A DNA stretch of 64,000 nucleotides. Origin: DATMFV01 sp035555975. GTDB taxonomy: Bacteria; Verrucomicrobiota; Verrucomicrobiia; Chthoniobacterales; Chthoniobacteraceae. The notes under the pieces were generated by a model. The model was given only the letters and a program-made list of their open reading frames with translations, did no database searches and was not told the DNA's origin. A program made the position numbers and the translations under genes. This document shows, in pieces, positions 49,102 to 59,300 of this stretch. Within the stretch, counting starts at the first letter, position 1. Each line of letters opens with the position of its first letter. The stretch lies in assembly GCA_035555975.1 (NCBI GenBank), contig DATMFV010000085.1, forward strand, positions 1 to 64,000, written 5' to 3'.

Positions 49102-51528
49102 ATGAATGCACCTGCATCCTCCAGCCTCTCCCACCGCATCCTTGCGCTTTTGACCGAGGCTGACTACCAGCCGCTCGACGACGTCGGGCTTTCAAAGAAA
49201 CTCGGCATCAAGAGCGACGACCGGAGCAAAGTCCGCCGCGCGCTGCGGGAACTTGAGGAACGCGGCGCGATCGCGAGGGTCCGCCGGGATCGCTACGTCC
49301 TGCCCGAAGAGGCCGAACTGGTCACCGGCATCATCCAGATCCACCCGAGCGGCAATGCCCACCTTTTGAGCCAGCGGCCCGGCCAGCCCGACCTCTACAT
49401 CAGCGCGGAAAATACGTGGACCGCCATGCCGGGCGATACCGTACTGGCGCGCATTCACCATGTCGGCCGCCCCTCCGCAATACGGCGAAAGGCGGCTCCC
49501 GCCGGGCAGCCCGAAGGCCGCGTGATCCGCATCCTCAAACGCGCGCACGACACCATGGTCGGCACGCTCCAGCGGAGCAAAAAGTTTCACTACGTCATCC
49601 CGGACGATCCCCGCTTCAACCGCAACTTTTACGTTCGCCCGTCGCAATCGCCGCTGCCGAAGCCGCCGGAGGTCGGCGACAAGGTGGTGGTGCGGCTCGA
49701 TGAATGGGAATCGCGCCACATCAACCCGGAGGGGGAGATCGTCGAAGTGCTCGGCGCGGCCTCCGACCCCGGGGTCGACATGCTTTCCATCATCCGGAAG
49801 TTCCATCTTCCCGTCGAGTTTCCCGAGGAGGTGATCCGGCAGGCCGAAGCGCTCAACGCCCGCGTCTCCCCGGCGGAACTCCGCAGGCGGGAAGACCTCC
49901 GCGCCGAATTGATCTACACGATTGACCCCGACGACGCGCGCGATTTTGACGACGCCGTCCAGGTGGAAAAAACCGCGAACGGCTGGCGGCTCGGCGTCCA
50001 TATCGCGGATGTTTCCCACTACGTCACCCCCGGGAGCCACCTCGACAAGGAGGCATCGCTGCGGGGCAACAGCGTCTACCTGCCCGACCGGGTCATCCCG
50101 ATGCTTCCCGAGCGCCTCAGCAACGGCGTCTGTTCGCTCAAACCGAAGGTGGAACGGCTGACCCGCTCGGTCTTCATTGAGTTTTCCAGGGACGGGAAGA
50201 TGAAAAAGGCCCGTTTTTCGCGAAGCGTCATCCGGAGCGTCGCCCGGCTCACCTACCGGCAGGCGTTCGCCCTCCTGAGCGGCAAAACGCCCGAACCGCT
50301 GCCGGTGACCGTACCGGACCGGACCGAGGAGATCCCCCCCGAGGTGGCGGAAAACATCCACCAGGCATGGGAGCTTGCCTCGCTTCTGCGCAAGAACCGT
50401 TTTGCGGCCGGCTCGCTGGATCTCGACTTCCCGGAAGTCAAGGTCTGGCTCGACCGGGAAGGGGTGCCTGTCCGCCTGGAAAAGATCGAAAACGATATTT
50501 CCCATCAGTTGATCGAGGAATTCATGCTCGCGGCCAACGAAGCCGTTGCGCGCGAGACCAGAAACCGCCAGTTTCCCTCCGTCTACCGTATCCATGAAGA
50601 TCCGGACCCGGAAAAGCTCGCCGAGTTTCGGGAACTGGCGGCCCACTACGGCTTCAAGGCGGGCGACCTCACTCACCGGGCGGAGGTCCAGCGGCTTCTG
50701 GTGAAGATCAAGGCCAGCCACGAGGAGTATAGCCTGAAGATCGCCTTCCTGCGCAGCCTCAAGCGGGCCACCTACGCCGGGGAACCGCTGGGGCACTATG
50801 GGCTGGCCAAGGTCAACTACACCCATTTTACCAGCCCGATCCGGAGGTATGCCGATCTCGTGGTCCACCGCGTCATCGACCAGATCGAAGGCAAACGCCA
50901 GAAGCTCGCCGCTGCGGCCATTCCCGACATCGCCGCCCACCTTTCGCGCACCGAACGTAACGCCGAAGAGGCGGAGCGCGAAGCGGTCAAACTCAAGAAG
51001 ATCGAGTTCTTCATGCTCGCGGCCGAGCGGCAGGAGCGCTTTGAGGCGGTCGTCACCGAAGTGCGCAACTATGGGCTCTTTGTGGAACTGCCGGAGTTTC
51101 TCGTCTCCGGGCTCATCCATGTCTCCTCGCTCGCGGGCGATTTTTATACCTTCGACCCGATACGCCACCGGTTCATCGGGCGGCAGAAACGGGAAACCTT
51201 CAACGCCGGGGATCGCCTTCAGGTCGCGGTCGTCAAGGTTGACATCTATAAACAGCAGATCGACTTCGAGCCGGTTGCCATCCTGGCGCAGAGCGGTTCC
51301 GGCGAAAAAGCGAAGGGAGGCCGGAAGACGGATCGCGACAAGTCGCAAGCGAAGGGAACCCGCAGCAAGGGCAAACCCCAAAAAGCCGCCCCTTCCCGGG
51401 AAAAGAAAAACGCGAAAGGCAAGGGGAACGAGAATGAACCTGCCCGCAAAACCAAACAGAAACCGGTAAAGAAGCCGTTCGCCAAGGCCGCCAAGGCTCC
51501 CAAACCGGCCGGGCGGCGCAAGAGGTAA
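49102..51528 (+). CDS. rnr: ribonuclease R
   Basis: This 808-residue 3'-5' exoribonuclease degrades structured RNA. Order: N-terminal winged-helix domain (about 10-75), cold-shock domains (about 75-240), the RNB catalytic domain with IDPDDARDFDDA and its Asp cluster, a C-terminal S1 domain (FEAVVTEVRNYGLFVEL), and a Lys-rich disordered tail of about 90 residues. The tail may bind RNA or ribosomes. The gene stands alone. The 779-residue frame on the opposite strand is a codon-bias shadow. Confidence 0.95.
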   Translation: MNAPASSSLSHRILALLTEADYQPLDDVGLSKKLGIKSDDRSKVRRALRELEERGAIARVRRDRYVLPEEAELVTGIIQIHPSGNAHLLSQRPGQPDLYISAENTWTAMPGDTVLARIHHVGRPSAIRRKAAPAGQPEGRVIRILKRAHDTMVGTLQRSKKFHYVIPDDPRFNRNFYVRPSQSPLPKPPEVGDKVVVRLDEWESRHINPEGEIVEVLGAASDPGVDMLSIIRKFHLPVEFPEEVIRQAEALNARVSPAELRRREDLRAELIYTIDPDDARDFDDAVQVEKTANGWRLGVHIADVSHYVTPGSHLDKEASLRGNSVYLPDRVIPMLPERLSNGVCSLKPKVERLTRSVFIEFSRDGKMKKARFSRSVIRSVARLTYRQAFALLSGKTPEPLPVTVPDRTEEIPPEVAENIHQAWELASLLRKNRFAAGSLDLDFPEVKVWLDREGVPVRLEKIENDISHQLIEEFMLAANEAVARETRNRQFPSVYRIHEDPDPEKLAEFRELAAHYGFKAGDLTHRAEVQRLLVKIKASHEEYSLKIAFLRSLKRATYAGEPLGHYGLAKVNYTHFTSPIRRYADLVVHRVIDQIEGKRQKLAAAAIPDIAAHLSRTERNAEEAEREAVKLKKIEFFMLAAERQERFEAVVTEVRNYGLFVELPEFLVSGLIHVSSLAGDFYTFDPIRHRFIGRQKRETFNAGDRLQVAVVKVDIYKQQIDFEPVAILAQSGSGEKAKGGRKTDRDKSQAKGTRSKGKPQKAAPSREKKNAKGKGNENEPARKTKQKPVKKPFAKAAKAPKPAGRRKR

Positions 51529-51558
51529 CAAGAGGAAACCTCTCTCTCCCTGCGGCGG

Positions 51559-52017
51559 CTACTCCGCAGGAGACTCCGGCGGAGGGGGAGCGAAATCGCG
51601 GATGTCGCGAGCGCCGTTGCTTTCCAGGATGGCCCTGGCGATCGCCCCCTTGCGACCGGCTTCGACGATCAGCAGCGTCCGGGCTCCCTTGCCGGTGACG
51701 CCTTCCATCTTGGTGGAGACGCTCAGGCTTTCCAGGAGCGACCAACCGATGTTTTCGGTGCTCGTGGCGCCGCTGCTCCAGGTGTTGAGCGAAGAGGGGT
51801 GGCTTTCGAGCCCCGCCTGGTCGGCCACAAAGAGCTTTTCAGGAGTGCCGTCCGGTCCCCGCCTCCTGCTTTCCCCTTCGTCGCGGCGGGCTGCGAAAAG
51901 CGCTTCCACGTAGCGCGCCGGGGTGGTGGTGACTTCCGTAAAGCCGCGCAGCCTCAGTTCGCTGGCGGCTCCATCGGCTTGATTGGCAGTGGTAAAAAGT
52001 GCGGCGAGTTTGCTCAT
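51559..52017 (-). CDS. YflT-like general-stress-type protein
   Basis: The protein is about 152 residues, or 166 if ATG 52059 is used. It has an N-terminal segment SKLAALFTTANQADGAASEL-like and a C-terminal LIVEAGRKGAIARAILESNG-like strand-helix unit, reminiscent of the heat-induced stress YflT / GSP17M domain. The middle is variable and Ser-rich. There is no signal peptide or membrane segment. The function is unknown. It lies between rnr and a DUF4142 gene, in the same direction as the latter. Confidence 0.55.
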   Translation of the reverse strand: MSKLAALFTTANQADGAASELRLRGFTEVTTTPARYVEALFAARRDEGESRRRGPDGTPEKLFVADQAGLESHPSSLNTWSSGATSTENIGWSLLESLSVSTKMEGVTGKGARTLLIVEAGRKGAIARAILESNGARDIRDFAPPPPESPAE

Positions 52018-52149
52018 TTTCTTTGGGATGGGGAGGGTTTTGGATGAGTCGGCTCTCATCTCATGCTACGCCTTCGAACACCGCCGCGAGCTTCTTTTTT
52101 GGCCCGGGGCAGGCTCTTGACCGCCCCACCCCGGACCAAAGATCGGGCA

Positions 52150-52941
52150 TTATATTTCCGATTTCGGCTCGTTCTCCATCGGGCGGAACGGCTGGTGCAG
52201 CGGCGACGGCGTCGCCTGCGAACCCGGCGTGGTGTTCAACCCGGGCGAAGGTGCGGGCACCCCTTGCTTGGGCAGAAGCGGGCCTTCCCCGACCGGCGGC
52301 GCTTCGAGCGCCTTTTCGTCGATGCCGACCTTGCTCCCCAGCTTCTTGGCTTCAGCCAAGTGGTGGCCGGTGGTGGCCAACATCCTGTCTGCGAGGCTGC
52401 GGATCTCCCGGTCCTGAATCCCCGCCAGCGACTGCTGCAACTGCGACTGCCGGGCCTGGCCGTCGTTGAAGAGCGTCATCACCAGCGCGGTGTCAAACTC
52501 CTTGCCTTCCTGCTTGGAAAGGCGGTTGAGTTCCTCGGTCGGCAGCTTGAGCTGGTCCATCGGGATGAGGATATGCTTTTTCTGGGCGAGTTCCATCAAT
52601 TCCTTGTTGGCCTTGATCGACTCGTCCACCAGCTTGTCCCCATATTTTCTGACATCCGACGTGCTCCCCTTCTGAATCCCGAGCAGCCCCAACAAGGTTC
52701 CTTCCAGATTCTTTTCGACCGCCTGCTGGATGAACTGGATATCCTGATGGTTGAGGGCGGCGGTCTCCTTCGCCTCGCCCGGCGCGGTGAAGGCTTCCGT
52801 TGTTCCCGGTGCGGCGACGCCCGGCGTCTGGCTGCTTTCGCTCTGCTGTCCCGTATGGCTGGCGGCCTGAAGGCCCGTCGATGACATGCCCAGGGCGATC
52901 AGCCCCGTGCAGACCGGATAGTAGATTTTCGATAACTTCAT
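52150..52941 (-). CDS. secreted DUF4142 protein
   Basis: This 263-residue protein has a signal peptide (cleavage near LQA-ASH) and a four-helix DUF4142 domain (about 62-205: HQDIQFIQQAVEKNLEGTLLG, GKEFDTALVMTLFNDGQ) with a ferritin-like arrangement, then a Pro-rich tail. DUF4142 proteins are periplasmic or surface proteins, often linked to stress, with no settled activity. A strong ribosome site (GAGGAGG) stands before ATG 52941. Confidence 0.85.
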   Translation of the reverse strand: MKLSKIYYPVCTGLIALGMSSTGLQAASHTGQQSESSQTPGVAAPGTTEAFTAPGEAKETAALNHQDIQFIQQAVEKNLEGTLLGLLGIQKGSTSDVRKYGDKLVDESIKANKELMELAQKKHILIPMDQLKLPTEELNRLSKQEGKEFDTALVMTLFNDGQARQSQLQQSLAGIQDREIRSLADRMLATTGHHLAEAKKLGSKVGIDEKALEAPPVGEGPLLPKQGVPAPSPGLNTTPGSQATPSPLHQPFRPMENEPKSEI

Positions 52942-53246
52942 GGATCTTCCTCCTCGTTACAATCAATCGCTGGCGGAAGCGGTACCCGGCACTCTGGAGG
53001 CGACGTACCCCGTTCCTCGATCAGCGGTTTCACAACGAGGGTTTCGGACCAGCCGGTACTTTTAGCCGGGTAGCGCGCCCCATGGGAAATGGCCCAAAAA
53101 AACGACGCGAAAGGGGACCGCTGCCGGCGGGAGCGCCGAATCCTCCGCCAATGCCGTGAACCATTCCATCCCAGGCAGTTAGGAAGGGCGGCGCCAAGGT
53201 TCGTGGTTGACGCCATGGGGGAACTCCCGTAAGGGAAAGAGATTCT
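52942..53246. other. intergenic stretch between divergent genes
   Basis: About 305 bases between the DUF4142 gene and the coiled-coil/HTH gene, which are divergent. It must hold both promoters. I see good ribosome sites at both ends but no convincing operator, hairpin or RNA gene, and the open frames in it look like shadows. Confidence 0.35.
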
Positions 53247-53669
53247 ATGTCGCATACATCAACGCGCAGCGTTACCGAAGAAATCGAAGAACTGGAGCGG
53301 CAGCTTGCCGACCTTAGGCACCGTTCCCTGCTGGAGCTGAAGGTGAAGCTCGGGGAAGCGCGGCACACCGTCGCCCTGCTGGAGAGAAAGATCCAGGAAT
53401 TGACCCAGGAACCCGGGAAGACGCCCGAGGCCGCCATCGCCGCAGCCGAAGGCCCGCAATCCCCTGCGCCGCAGCGCCGCAGCCGGGTCAGCGTGACCAT
53501 TGAACAGGTCGTCGAAGCGATCCGCGAAGGGGCAACCAACTACCGGCAGATCGCCCGGGAACTCGGGTGTTCGCCGATCACCGTGGCAAAGAAGGTGGAA
53601 ACCGAAGGAAAAGCGGCGGGCATCCGCAGTTCCGGTCAGAAGGGGTCGTTCAAGCTCTTCTTGAAATAG
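53247..53669 (+). CDS. coiled-coil protein with C-terminal HTH-like DNA-binding domain
   Basis: This 140-residue protein starts with a heptad-rich coiled coil (about 8-55), then an Ala/Pro linker with a basic RRSR, and a C-terminal helix-turn-helix (TNYRQIARELGCSPITVAKK). The layout recalls small nucleoid-associated proteins (H-NS, Lsr2 type) that dimerise by a coiled coil and bind DNA with a small C-terminal domain; family membership is not claimed. AAGGGAAAGAG precedes the start. The metal-efflux genes follow. Confidence 0.7.
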   Translation: MSHTSTRSVTEEIEELERQLADLRHRSLLELKVKLGEARHTVALLERKIQELTQEPGKTPEAAIAAAEGPQSPAPQRRSRVSVTIEQVVEAIREGATNYRQIARELGCSPITVAKKVETEGKAAGIRSSGQKGSFKLFLK

Positions 53670-53749
53670 CCCATCCCGTCTTTACCCGTTTTATCCGCAA
53701 CATCTTTACCCGCGTTTCCTGCTTGCCCAAAGGCTGGAGCGCGTTTAGG

Positions 53750-54184
53750 ATGGGCACCATCGTGTTGAATCGGACAAGCCAGCCTTATCGCTTCATCAGG
53801 AACATCACCTCCATGGTGTTGTTGCTCGCTGCGCTGGTCTTCTTTCATCATTGTTCGCTGGTCAATCTGTTTGCCGAGCCGGTCCACGAAAGCTGTTGCG
53901 CGACGTCCGCTACCGGACCGGGGACCCCGATGTCCAATACGGTGGAATGTTGCCATTCCGCACGGGTTCTCCTGCCGGACACGCTGAAGGCGGTCACTTC
54001 AGCCGAAACCTCCCTGCTCAAGACCTTCTTCAAGACGCTTCCCGTCTTTTTTCAGGCCGGATGGAGGTCGGACCTCGCCGACGCCTCCCCGAGCTTTGCG
54101 CCGGTCTTGCCGGATGCCTGGACTTTCACCGAAAAGGTGCTCCAGAAGAGCCTCGGGACCCATGCTCCCCCGCGCGTCGGATGA
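53750..54184 (+). CDS. small Cys-containing membrane-anchored protein of the metal-efflux cluster
   Basis: The 144-residue product starts at ATG 53750; an earlier open frame overlaps the previous gene. One hydrophobic helix (about 20-40, MVLLLAALVFFHHCSLVNLF) is followed by CC and CCH motifs (HESCCATSA, VECCHSA) that could bind soft metals, then a soluble C-terminus. I know no family for it. It is the first gene of a co-directional run leading to the Cus-like operon, so periplasmic Cu/Ag binding is a reasonable guess. Confidence 0.55.
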   Translation: MGTIVLNRTSQPYRFIRNITSMVLLLAALVFFHHCSLVNLFAEPVHESCCATSATGPGTPMSNTVECCHSARVLLPDTLKAVTSAETSLLKTFFKTLPVFFQAGWRSDLADASPSFAPVLPDAWTFTEKVLQKSLGTHAPPRVG

Positions 54185-54345
54185 TCCTTTCCGCACGTCG
54201 CGTCGCTCCTTCCTTTTCTTCATCCGGACGGAAGTGCTCCAACGGGAGCTGTTAGCTATTGTTCCCGACTCAAGAGCGGCATCGACGGGGTGTAAAGCCC
54301 CTTTTTTTCAGAGCCGGAGCGCTTCCTGACTGACCGTTTCCATTT

Positions 54346-54612
54346 ATGTACAAAAAGATTTTCGCATCGCTTCTCTCTCTCGGCATCGGTATCGGCTTTC
54401 TTCAAGCCAATGAGGTGCCCAAAGACTACCCGCTCAAAAACTGTCCCGTCTCGGGCAAGCCGCTCGGCTCCGGGGGCATGGTGCCGTACAAGATGACCCA
54501 CAAGGGCGTCGATGTCTGGCTCTGTTGCAGTCATTGCGACAAACGCTTCCTCAAGGATGCCGACAAACATGTCCGCGCGGTCCAGGAAGCCGCCGCCGCA
54601 AAGGCGGACTGA
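54346..54612 (+). CDS. small periplasmic TRASH/YHS-like metal-binding protein
   Basis: This 88-residue protein has a signal peptide (cleavage near LQA-NEV) and a short Cys-rich module: NCPVSGKPLGSGG, then VWLCCSHCDKRF. The same module appears at the C-terminus of the CusB-like protein encoded 270 bp downstream. Such TRASH-like units bind copper or other soft metals. It probably delivers or buffers metal in the periplasm for the RND pump. Confidence 0.75.
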   Translation: MYKKIFASLLSLGIGIGFLQANEVPKDYPLKNCPVSGKPLGSGGMVPYKMTHKGVDVWLCCSHCDKRFLKDADKHVRAVQEAAAAKAD

Positions 54613-54784
54613 TCGCCAACCTGGAGACGATACCAGACCCTGACGGTGCCGGAGGGTTGATCTCGCGCCCTTGCAGGGGAAGACTCCCCACGCCTGAAAC
54701 GGGAGGGGCGGCCCCTGCGCCCTCTGCGGCGTTGGACTTCGCCTCGCCTTCGTGATCCCGTTTCCCCATCTGGGGGACCAGCCT

Positions 54785-54814
54785 CCCCCGGTCGTTCTGC
54801 GCGACGACCGGGGG
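54785..54814 (+). other. strong hairpin before the cusB-like gene
   Basis: CCCCCGGTCGT (54785-54795) pairs perfectly with ACGACCGGGGG (54804-54814) around eight bases, 65 bp before the CusB start. It could end transcripts from the small metal-binding gene, or be a leader structure that controls the pump genes. There is no T-run. The rest of 54613-54879 holds nothing recognisable. Confidence 0.45.
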
Positions 54815-54879
54815 CAGGAGGGCGATCCCTCGTGCCGTGCTGTCAGCAACTGGTGGTCTTCTCCAAAAAGGGATGACCC

Positions 54880-56316
54880 ATGAAACCTTCTTCTGATTCC
54901 TCTCCCATCGGGCGGATGCTTCTGACGGTGGCTGCGGTTTTGCTGGCGCTTGGCGTCGGGTGGTGGCTGGGCGGTCGCAACGAGCCGCCCGCCCATTCCG
55001 ATCACGCTGCGGCAGCGCCCCGCAAACCGCTTTTCTACCAGTCGCCGATGCACCCCTGGATCAAAAGCGACGAGCCGGGGCAGTGTACCATCTGCGGGAT
55101 GGACCTCGCACCGGTCTATGAAACCGGCGGCCCGGCCGGGGAGGAGCCCAACCACGACATCGTGCTCCTGCCCGCGGAAAGCCCCCGAATCGTCGGCATT
55201 GAAACCGAGCCGGTGCGCCGGGGCGATCTCGTCCGCCGCCTGCGGGTTTCAGGCCGGCTGGTGGCCGACGAACGCAAGACCAGCTACCTCGCCGCCCCCG
55301 TCCGGGGCCGGATCGAAAAGCTTCACGTCGATTTCGTCGGCTCCGAAGTGACCGAGGGCGAACCGCTTCTGCGCCTCTTCAGCCGCGAACTTCTGGCGGC
55401 GTTGAGCGAATACCGGCTCGCTCCCGACGGTCCCCTGCGAGCCGCCGTCCACTCCCGTCTGCGACAGTTTGGCTTGAGCGAGGGGCAGATCGACGCGCTG
55501 AAGGGAAGTGCTTCGGGCGACCTCGGCTTCCCGCTGGTTGCGCCCCGTTCCGGCACCGTCATCGCCAAAAAAGTGCTGGAAGGGGAATGGGTTGACGAAG
55601 GCTCCCCGCTGCTGGAGATCGCCGACCTGAGTCGGATCTGGCTGGTCTTCCCGGTCTACGAGCGCGATCTCGCCCTCCTGAGCGAAGGCTTGCCGGTGGA
55701 GATCCGCACCCCTTCCCATCCCGGCGAGGTCTTCCGTTCCAGGATCGCCTGGATCGACCCCACGCTGGACGAGAGCACACGGACCGTCCTTGCCCGCGCG
55801 CCGCTTGACAATCCTCTGGACGCGACCGGCGGCAACGGACCGCGCCGCCGCTTTCTTCACCAGCTCTTTGCAGAGGCGACGGTCGAAAAGGTGTTGAATG
55901 ACCGGCTCCTGCTGCCGCGCTCCGCAGTCATCTGGCCCGGCGGGCAACCGCGCGTCTTTGTCGATGAAGGCGAGGGGCGCTACCGCCTGGCCAAGGTGAA
56001 GCTCGGGCAGGAAGGGGAGACCGAGGTCGAGTTGCTCGGCGGAGTCGGCGAAGGCGAACGGGTCGTGACCAAGGGGGCGATCCTCCTCGACGGGCAGGCC
56101 CAGCTTCATGCCGGCGGCCCCGGGGGGGAAGAGGAACCGCCCGCCGTCGCCGGGAACTGCCCGGTCTCCGGCGAAAAGCTCGGTTCCATGGGCGAGCCGT
56201 ACCGGTTCCACCATGAAAAACAGGAGGTGTCGCTCTGTTGCGAGTCGTGCATTGACGAGTTTAACAGCGACCCCGCCACCTACCTCCGGAAGCTTTTACC
56301 CGCCGCCGCGCTATGA
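54880..56316 (+). CDS. cusB: CusB-like RND periplasmic adaptor with N-terminal heavy-metal-binding and C-terminal TRASH-like modules
   Basis: This 478-residue membrane-fusion protein has an N-terminal membrane anchor, a heavy-metal-binding module (YQSPMHPWIKSDEPGQCTICGMDLAPVY), the CusB-type barrel-sandwich and hairpin domains, and at the C-terminus an additional NCPVSGEKLGSMG... LCCESC module like the separate 54346-54612 protein. It links the CusA pump to the outer-membrane channel and passes Cu(I)/Ag(I). The stop overlaps the cusA start by 4 bp. Confidence 0.9.
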   Translation: MKPSSDSSPIGRMLLTVAAVLLALGVGWWLGGRNEPPAHSDHAAAAPRKPLFYQSPMHPWIKSDEPGQCTICGMDLAPVYETGGPAGEEPNHDIVLLPAESPRIVGIETEPVRRGDLVRRLRVSGRLVADERKTSYLAAPVRGRIEKLHVDFVGSEVTEGEPLLRLFSRELLAALSEYRLAPDGPLRAAVHSRLRQFGLSEGQIDALKGSASGDLGFPLVAPRSGTVIAKKVLEGEWVDEGSPLLEIADLSRIWLVFPVYERDLALLSEGLPVEIRTPSHPGEVFRSRIAWIDPTLDESTRTVLARAPLDNPLDATGGNGPRRRFLHQLFAEATVEKVLNDRLLLPRSAVIWPGGQPRVFVDEGEGRYRLAKVKLGQEGETEVELLGGVGEGERVVTKGAILLDGQAQLHAGGPGGEEEPPAVAGNCPVSGEKLGSMGEPYRFHHEKQEVSLCCESCIDEFNSDPATYLRKLLPAAAL

Positions 56317-59300
56317 TCCATCGCTTCATCGCATGGTCGCTCCGCAACCGTTTCCTGGTCGCAGTGGCGACACTGGTCCTCGTCGGCCTCGGGGTTCGCG
56401 CGCTCCTGCGGACGCCGGTCGATGCCATTCCCGACCTGAGTGAAAATCAGGTGATCCTCGTCGCCGACTGGGCGGGCCGCTCGGCGCAGGAGGTGGAGGA
56501 CCAGATCACCTACCCGCTGACGGTCAACCTCCAGGGGCTCGCCGGGGTGAAAACCGTCCGGGCCAGCAGCATGTTCGGCCTGTCGATGGTAACGGTGATC
56601 TTTCACGACGCGATCGACCTCTACTTCGCCCGGCAACGGGTGATGGAACGGCTTAACTACCTTGCCGAGACCCTTCCCGAAGGGGTGACGCCCCGGCTCG
56701 GCCCCGACGCCACCGGGCTTGGCTGGATCTATCAATATTACCTCGATGTCGATCCCTCCCGGGTGCCGGTCGATGAAAACGGCAAAGGCCATGGCTACGA
56801 CCTCGGCACCCTGCGCGCGCTTCAGGACTGGTTCATCCGCTACCAGCTCAACGCCGTGGAAGGGGTGGCGGAAGTCGGCGGCATCGGCGGGTTTGTCAAA
56901 ACGTACCAGATCGAAGCCGCCTCCGCCCGCCTGCGCGACCGGGGCGTGACCCTCGGTCAACTGGAGGAGGCGCTCAAAGCCGCCAATGTGAACGTCGGCG
57001 GCAAGGTGATGGAGGAAAACGGGCAGGAGTTTGTCGTGCGCGGCGTCGGGCTGCTCCAGGGGGTGGGGGAGATCGAAGAGATCGTCGTTGCCCGGCACGG
57101 CGGCGTACCGGTCTACCTGCGCGACGTGGCGGAAGTCACCATCGGCGGCGATTTCCGGCGCGGAACGCTTGATGTCAACGGTCGCGAAGTGGTCGGCGGG
57201 ATCGTTGTCATGCGCTCGGGCGAAAACGCCTGGTCCGTCATCCGCTCCGTAAAGGAAAGGGTGGCCGGGATCCAGAAAAGCCTCCCGCCGGGCATCACCA
57301 TCCGCCCGTTCTACGACCGGAGCGACCTGATCGGCCGGACCATCGACACGCTACGCCACGCGCTGGTGGAGGAGGTGATCCTCGTGACCCTCGCGCATGT
57401 CATCTTCCTGTTCCATTTCCGCTCGATCCTGATCGTCACCTTCCCGCTTCCCGCGAGCATCCTGATCTCGTTCCTGCTGATGGACCTCTTCGGCATTTCC
57501 TCCAACATCATGAGCCTTTCGGGGCTGGTGATCGCCATCGGCGTCCTGGTCGATGCGGGGATCGTCATGACCGAAAACGTCCTGCGGCACGGCGAGCAGA
57601 AACAGGAGGAAGTCGGCCGTCCCCTGACCGCGCAGGAGCGGATGGCGTGTACCCTTGCCGCCTCGCAGCAGGTCGGGCGACCGATCTTCTTTTCCATGGC
57701 GATCATCCTCCTCTCGTTCCTGCCGGTCTTCGCCTTGCAGGGGCAGGACGGGAAGCTCTTTCACCCGCTTGCGTTTACCAAGACCTTTGCGCTGGTCGGC
57801 TCGACGGTGCTCGGTGTCAGCATCGTCCCGGTGCTCTGTTCGCTTTTGATCCGGGGTCGCTTCCGGCGCGAGGAGGAACACCGGGTCATGCGCGGGTTGA
57901 TGCGCCTTTACGAACCGTTGCTCGACTGGTCGCTGCGCCACCGCGCCGCCGTGCTGGTGCTGGCGGCATTGCTCCTGCTCATTTCCCAACTGATGTTCTG
58001 GGGCCTCCCGGCAGGCTGGAACGCGAAGCTCGCCGCCGTGCCGGGCATCCAGCGGCTTTTCAAGGGCATCCCGAGCGAACCGATGCCGAAGCTCGATGAA
58101 GGGAGCCTCCTTTTCATGCCGGTCCTCTCTCCCGCAACCGCGCTGGGCGAGGTCAAACGGGTGATGGCGTGGCAGGACGAAGTGTTCGCCTCCTTCCCCG
58201 AGGTGGAACTGGCGACCGGCAAGCTCGGCCGGGCCGATACGGCGACCGACCCCGCCCCCGTCGAAATGATCGAAACCACGATCCTCCTCAAACCAAAAGC
58301 GCAATGGCGCGAGGGGATGACGCTCGAACGCCTCAAGGACGAGATGAGCCACGCGCTGATGCAGGTGCCGGGGTTCGTCCCGGGCGGGTTCCTCCAGCCG
58401 ATCGAGAACCGCATCCTGATGACCTCGACCGGCATCCGCGCCCAGCTCGGCGTGAAAATCTTTGGCGACGATCTCCAGGCGTTGCAGCAGAAGGCCTACG
58501 AGGTCGAGCGCATCGTCAGCTCGGTGCCGGGCGCTTCCGGCGTCGCGGTTTCAAGGGTCGTCGGCAAGCCGTACCTCGAGGTGATGCCACGGCGGGAGAC
58601 GATCGCGCGGTACGGGCTTTCAGTCCGCGAGGTGCTGGAAGTCGTGGAAACCGGCATCGGCGGCAGGGAGGTCGGGACGTTGATCGACGGGCGCGAACGC
58701 TACCCGATCCAGCTCCGGCTCGAAGCCGGGGAGCGCGACGATCTCCGCCGGGTCGGCGACCTGCTGGTGCCGATCACCGGTGACGACGGCGTGGCCGGTG
58801 CCGTGCCGCTTGGGCAACTCGCCGACATCCGGCGGGTCGTCGGCCCCAGCGAGATCGCCAGCGAAAACGGGCGGCTGCGCGTCTTTGTCCAGGCCAACGT
58901 CGCGGGGCGCGACCTGAGCGCCTTTGTCAAAGAGGTGAAGGTACGGATCGAACACGAGATCGTCCCGACTCTCGCCCCGGGGATGACGATCGGCTACAGC
59001 GGCGAGTACGAAAACCAGATCGCGTTTATGAAGACGATGCAGTGGGTGATTCCGATGGCGCTCGCGATCATCTTCGTCCTCCTCTTTTCCGTCTACGGTT
59101 CCGCGAAGGAGGCGGCGCACGTCATCCTCGCCGTTCCCTTTGCCTTGAGCGGAAGCGTTTTTCTCCAATACCTGCTCGGCTTTCCGTTCACGGCGGCGGT
59201 GGCGGTCGGCTACCTCGCCCTTTTCGGGATGGCGATCCAGACCGGCGTGGTGATGGTCGTTTACCTCGAAGAGATGCTCGAACAACGGCGCGCGGAACGG

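Noticed and set aside
49098..49103. TATAAT as -10 element of rnr
   Set aside because: It overlaps the rnr start codon, so it cannot promote that gene from this start; no -35 element at the right distance.
49192..51531. 779-codon open frame opposite rnr
   Set aside because: Antisense to every RNase R motif; a codon-bias shadow with no family features.
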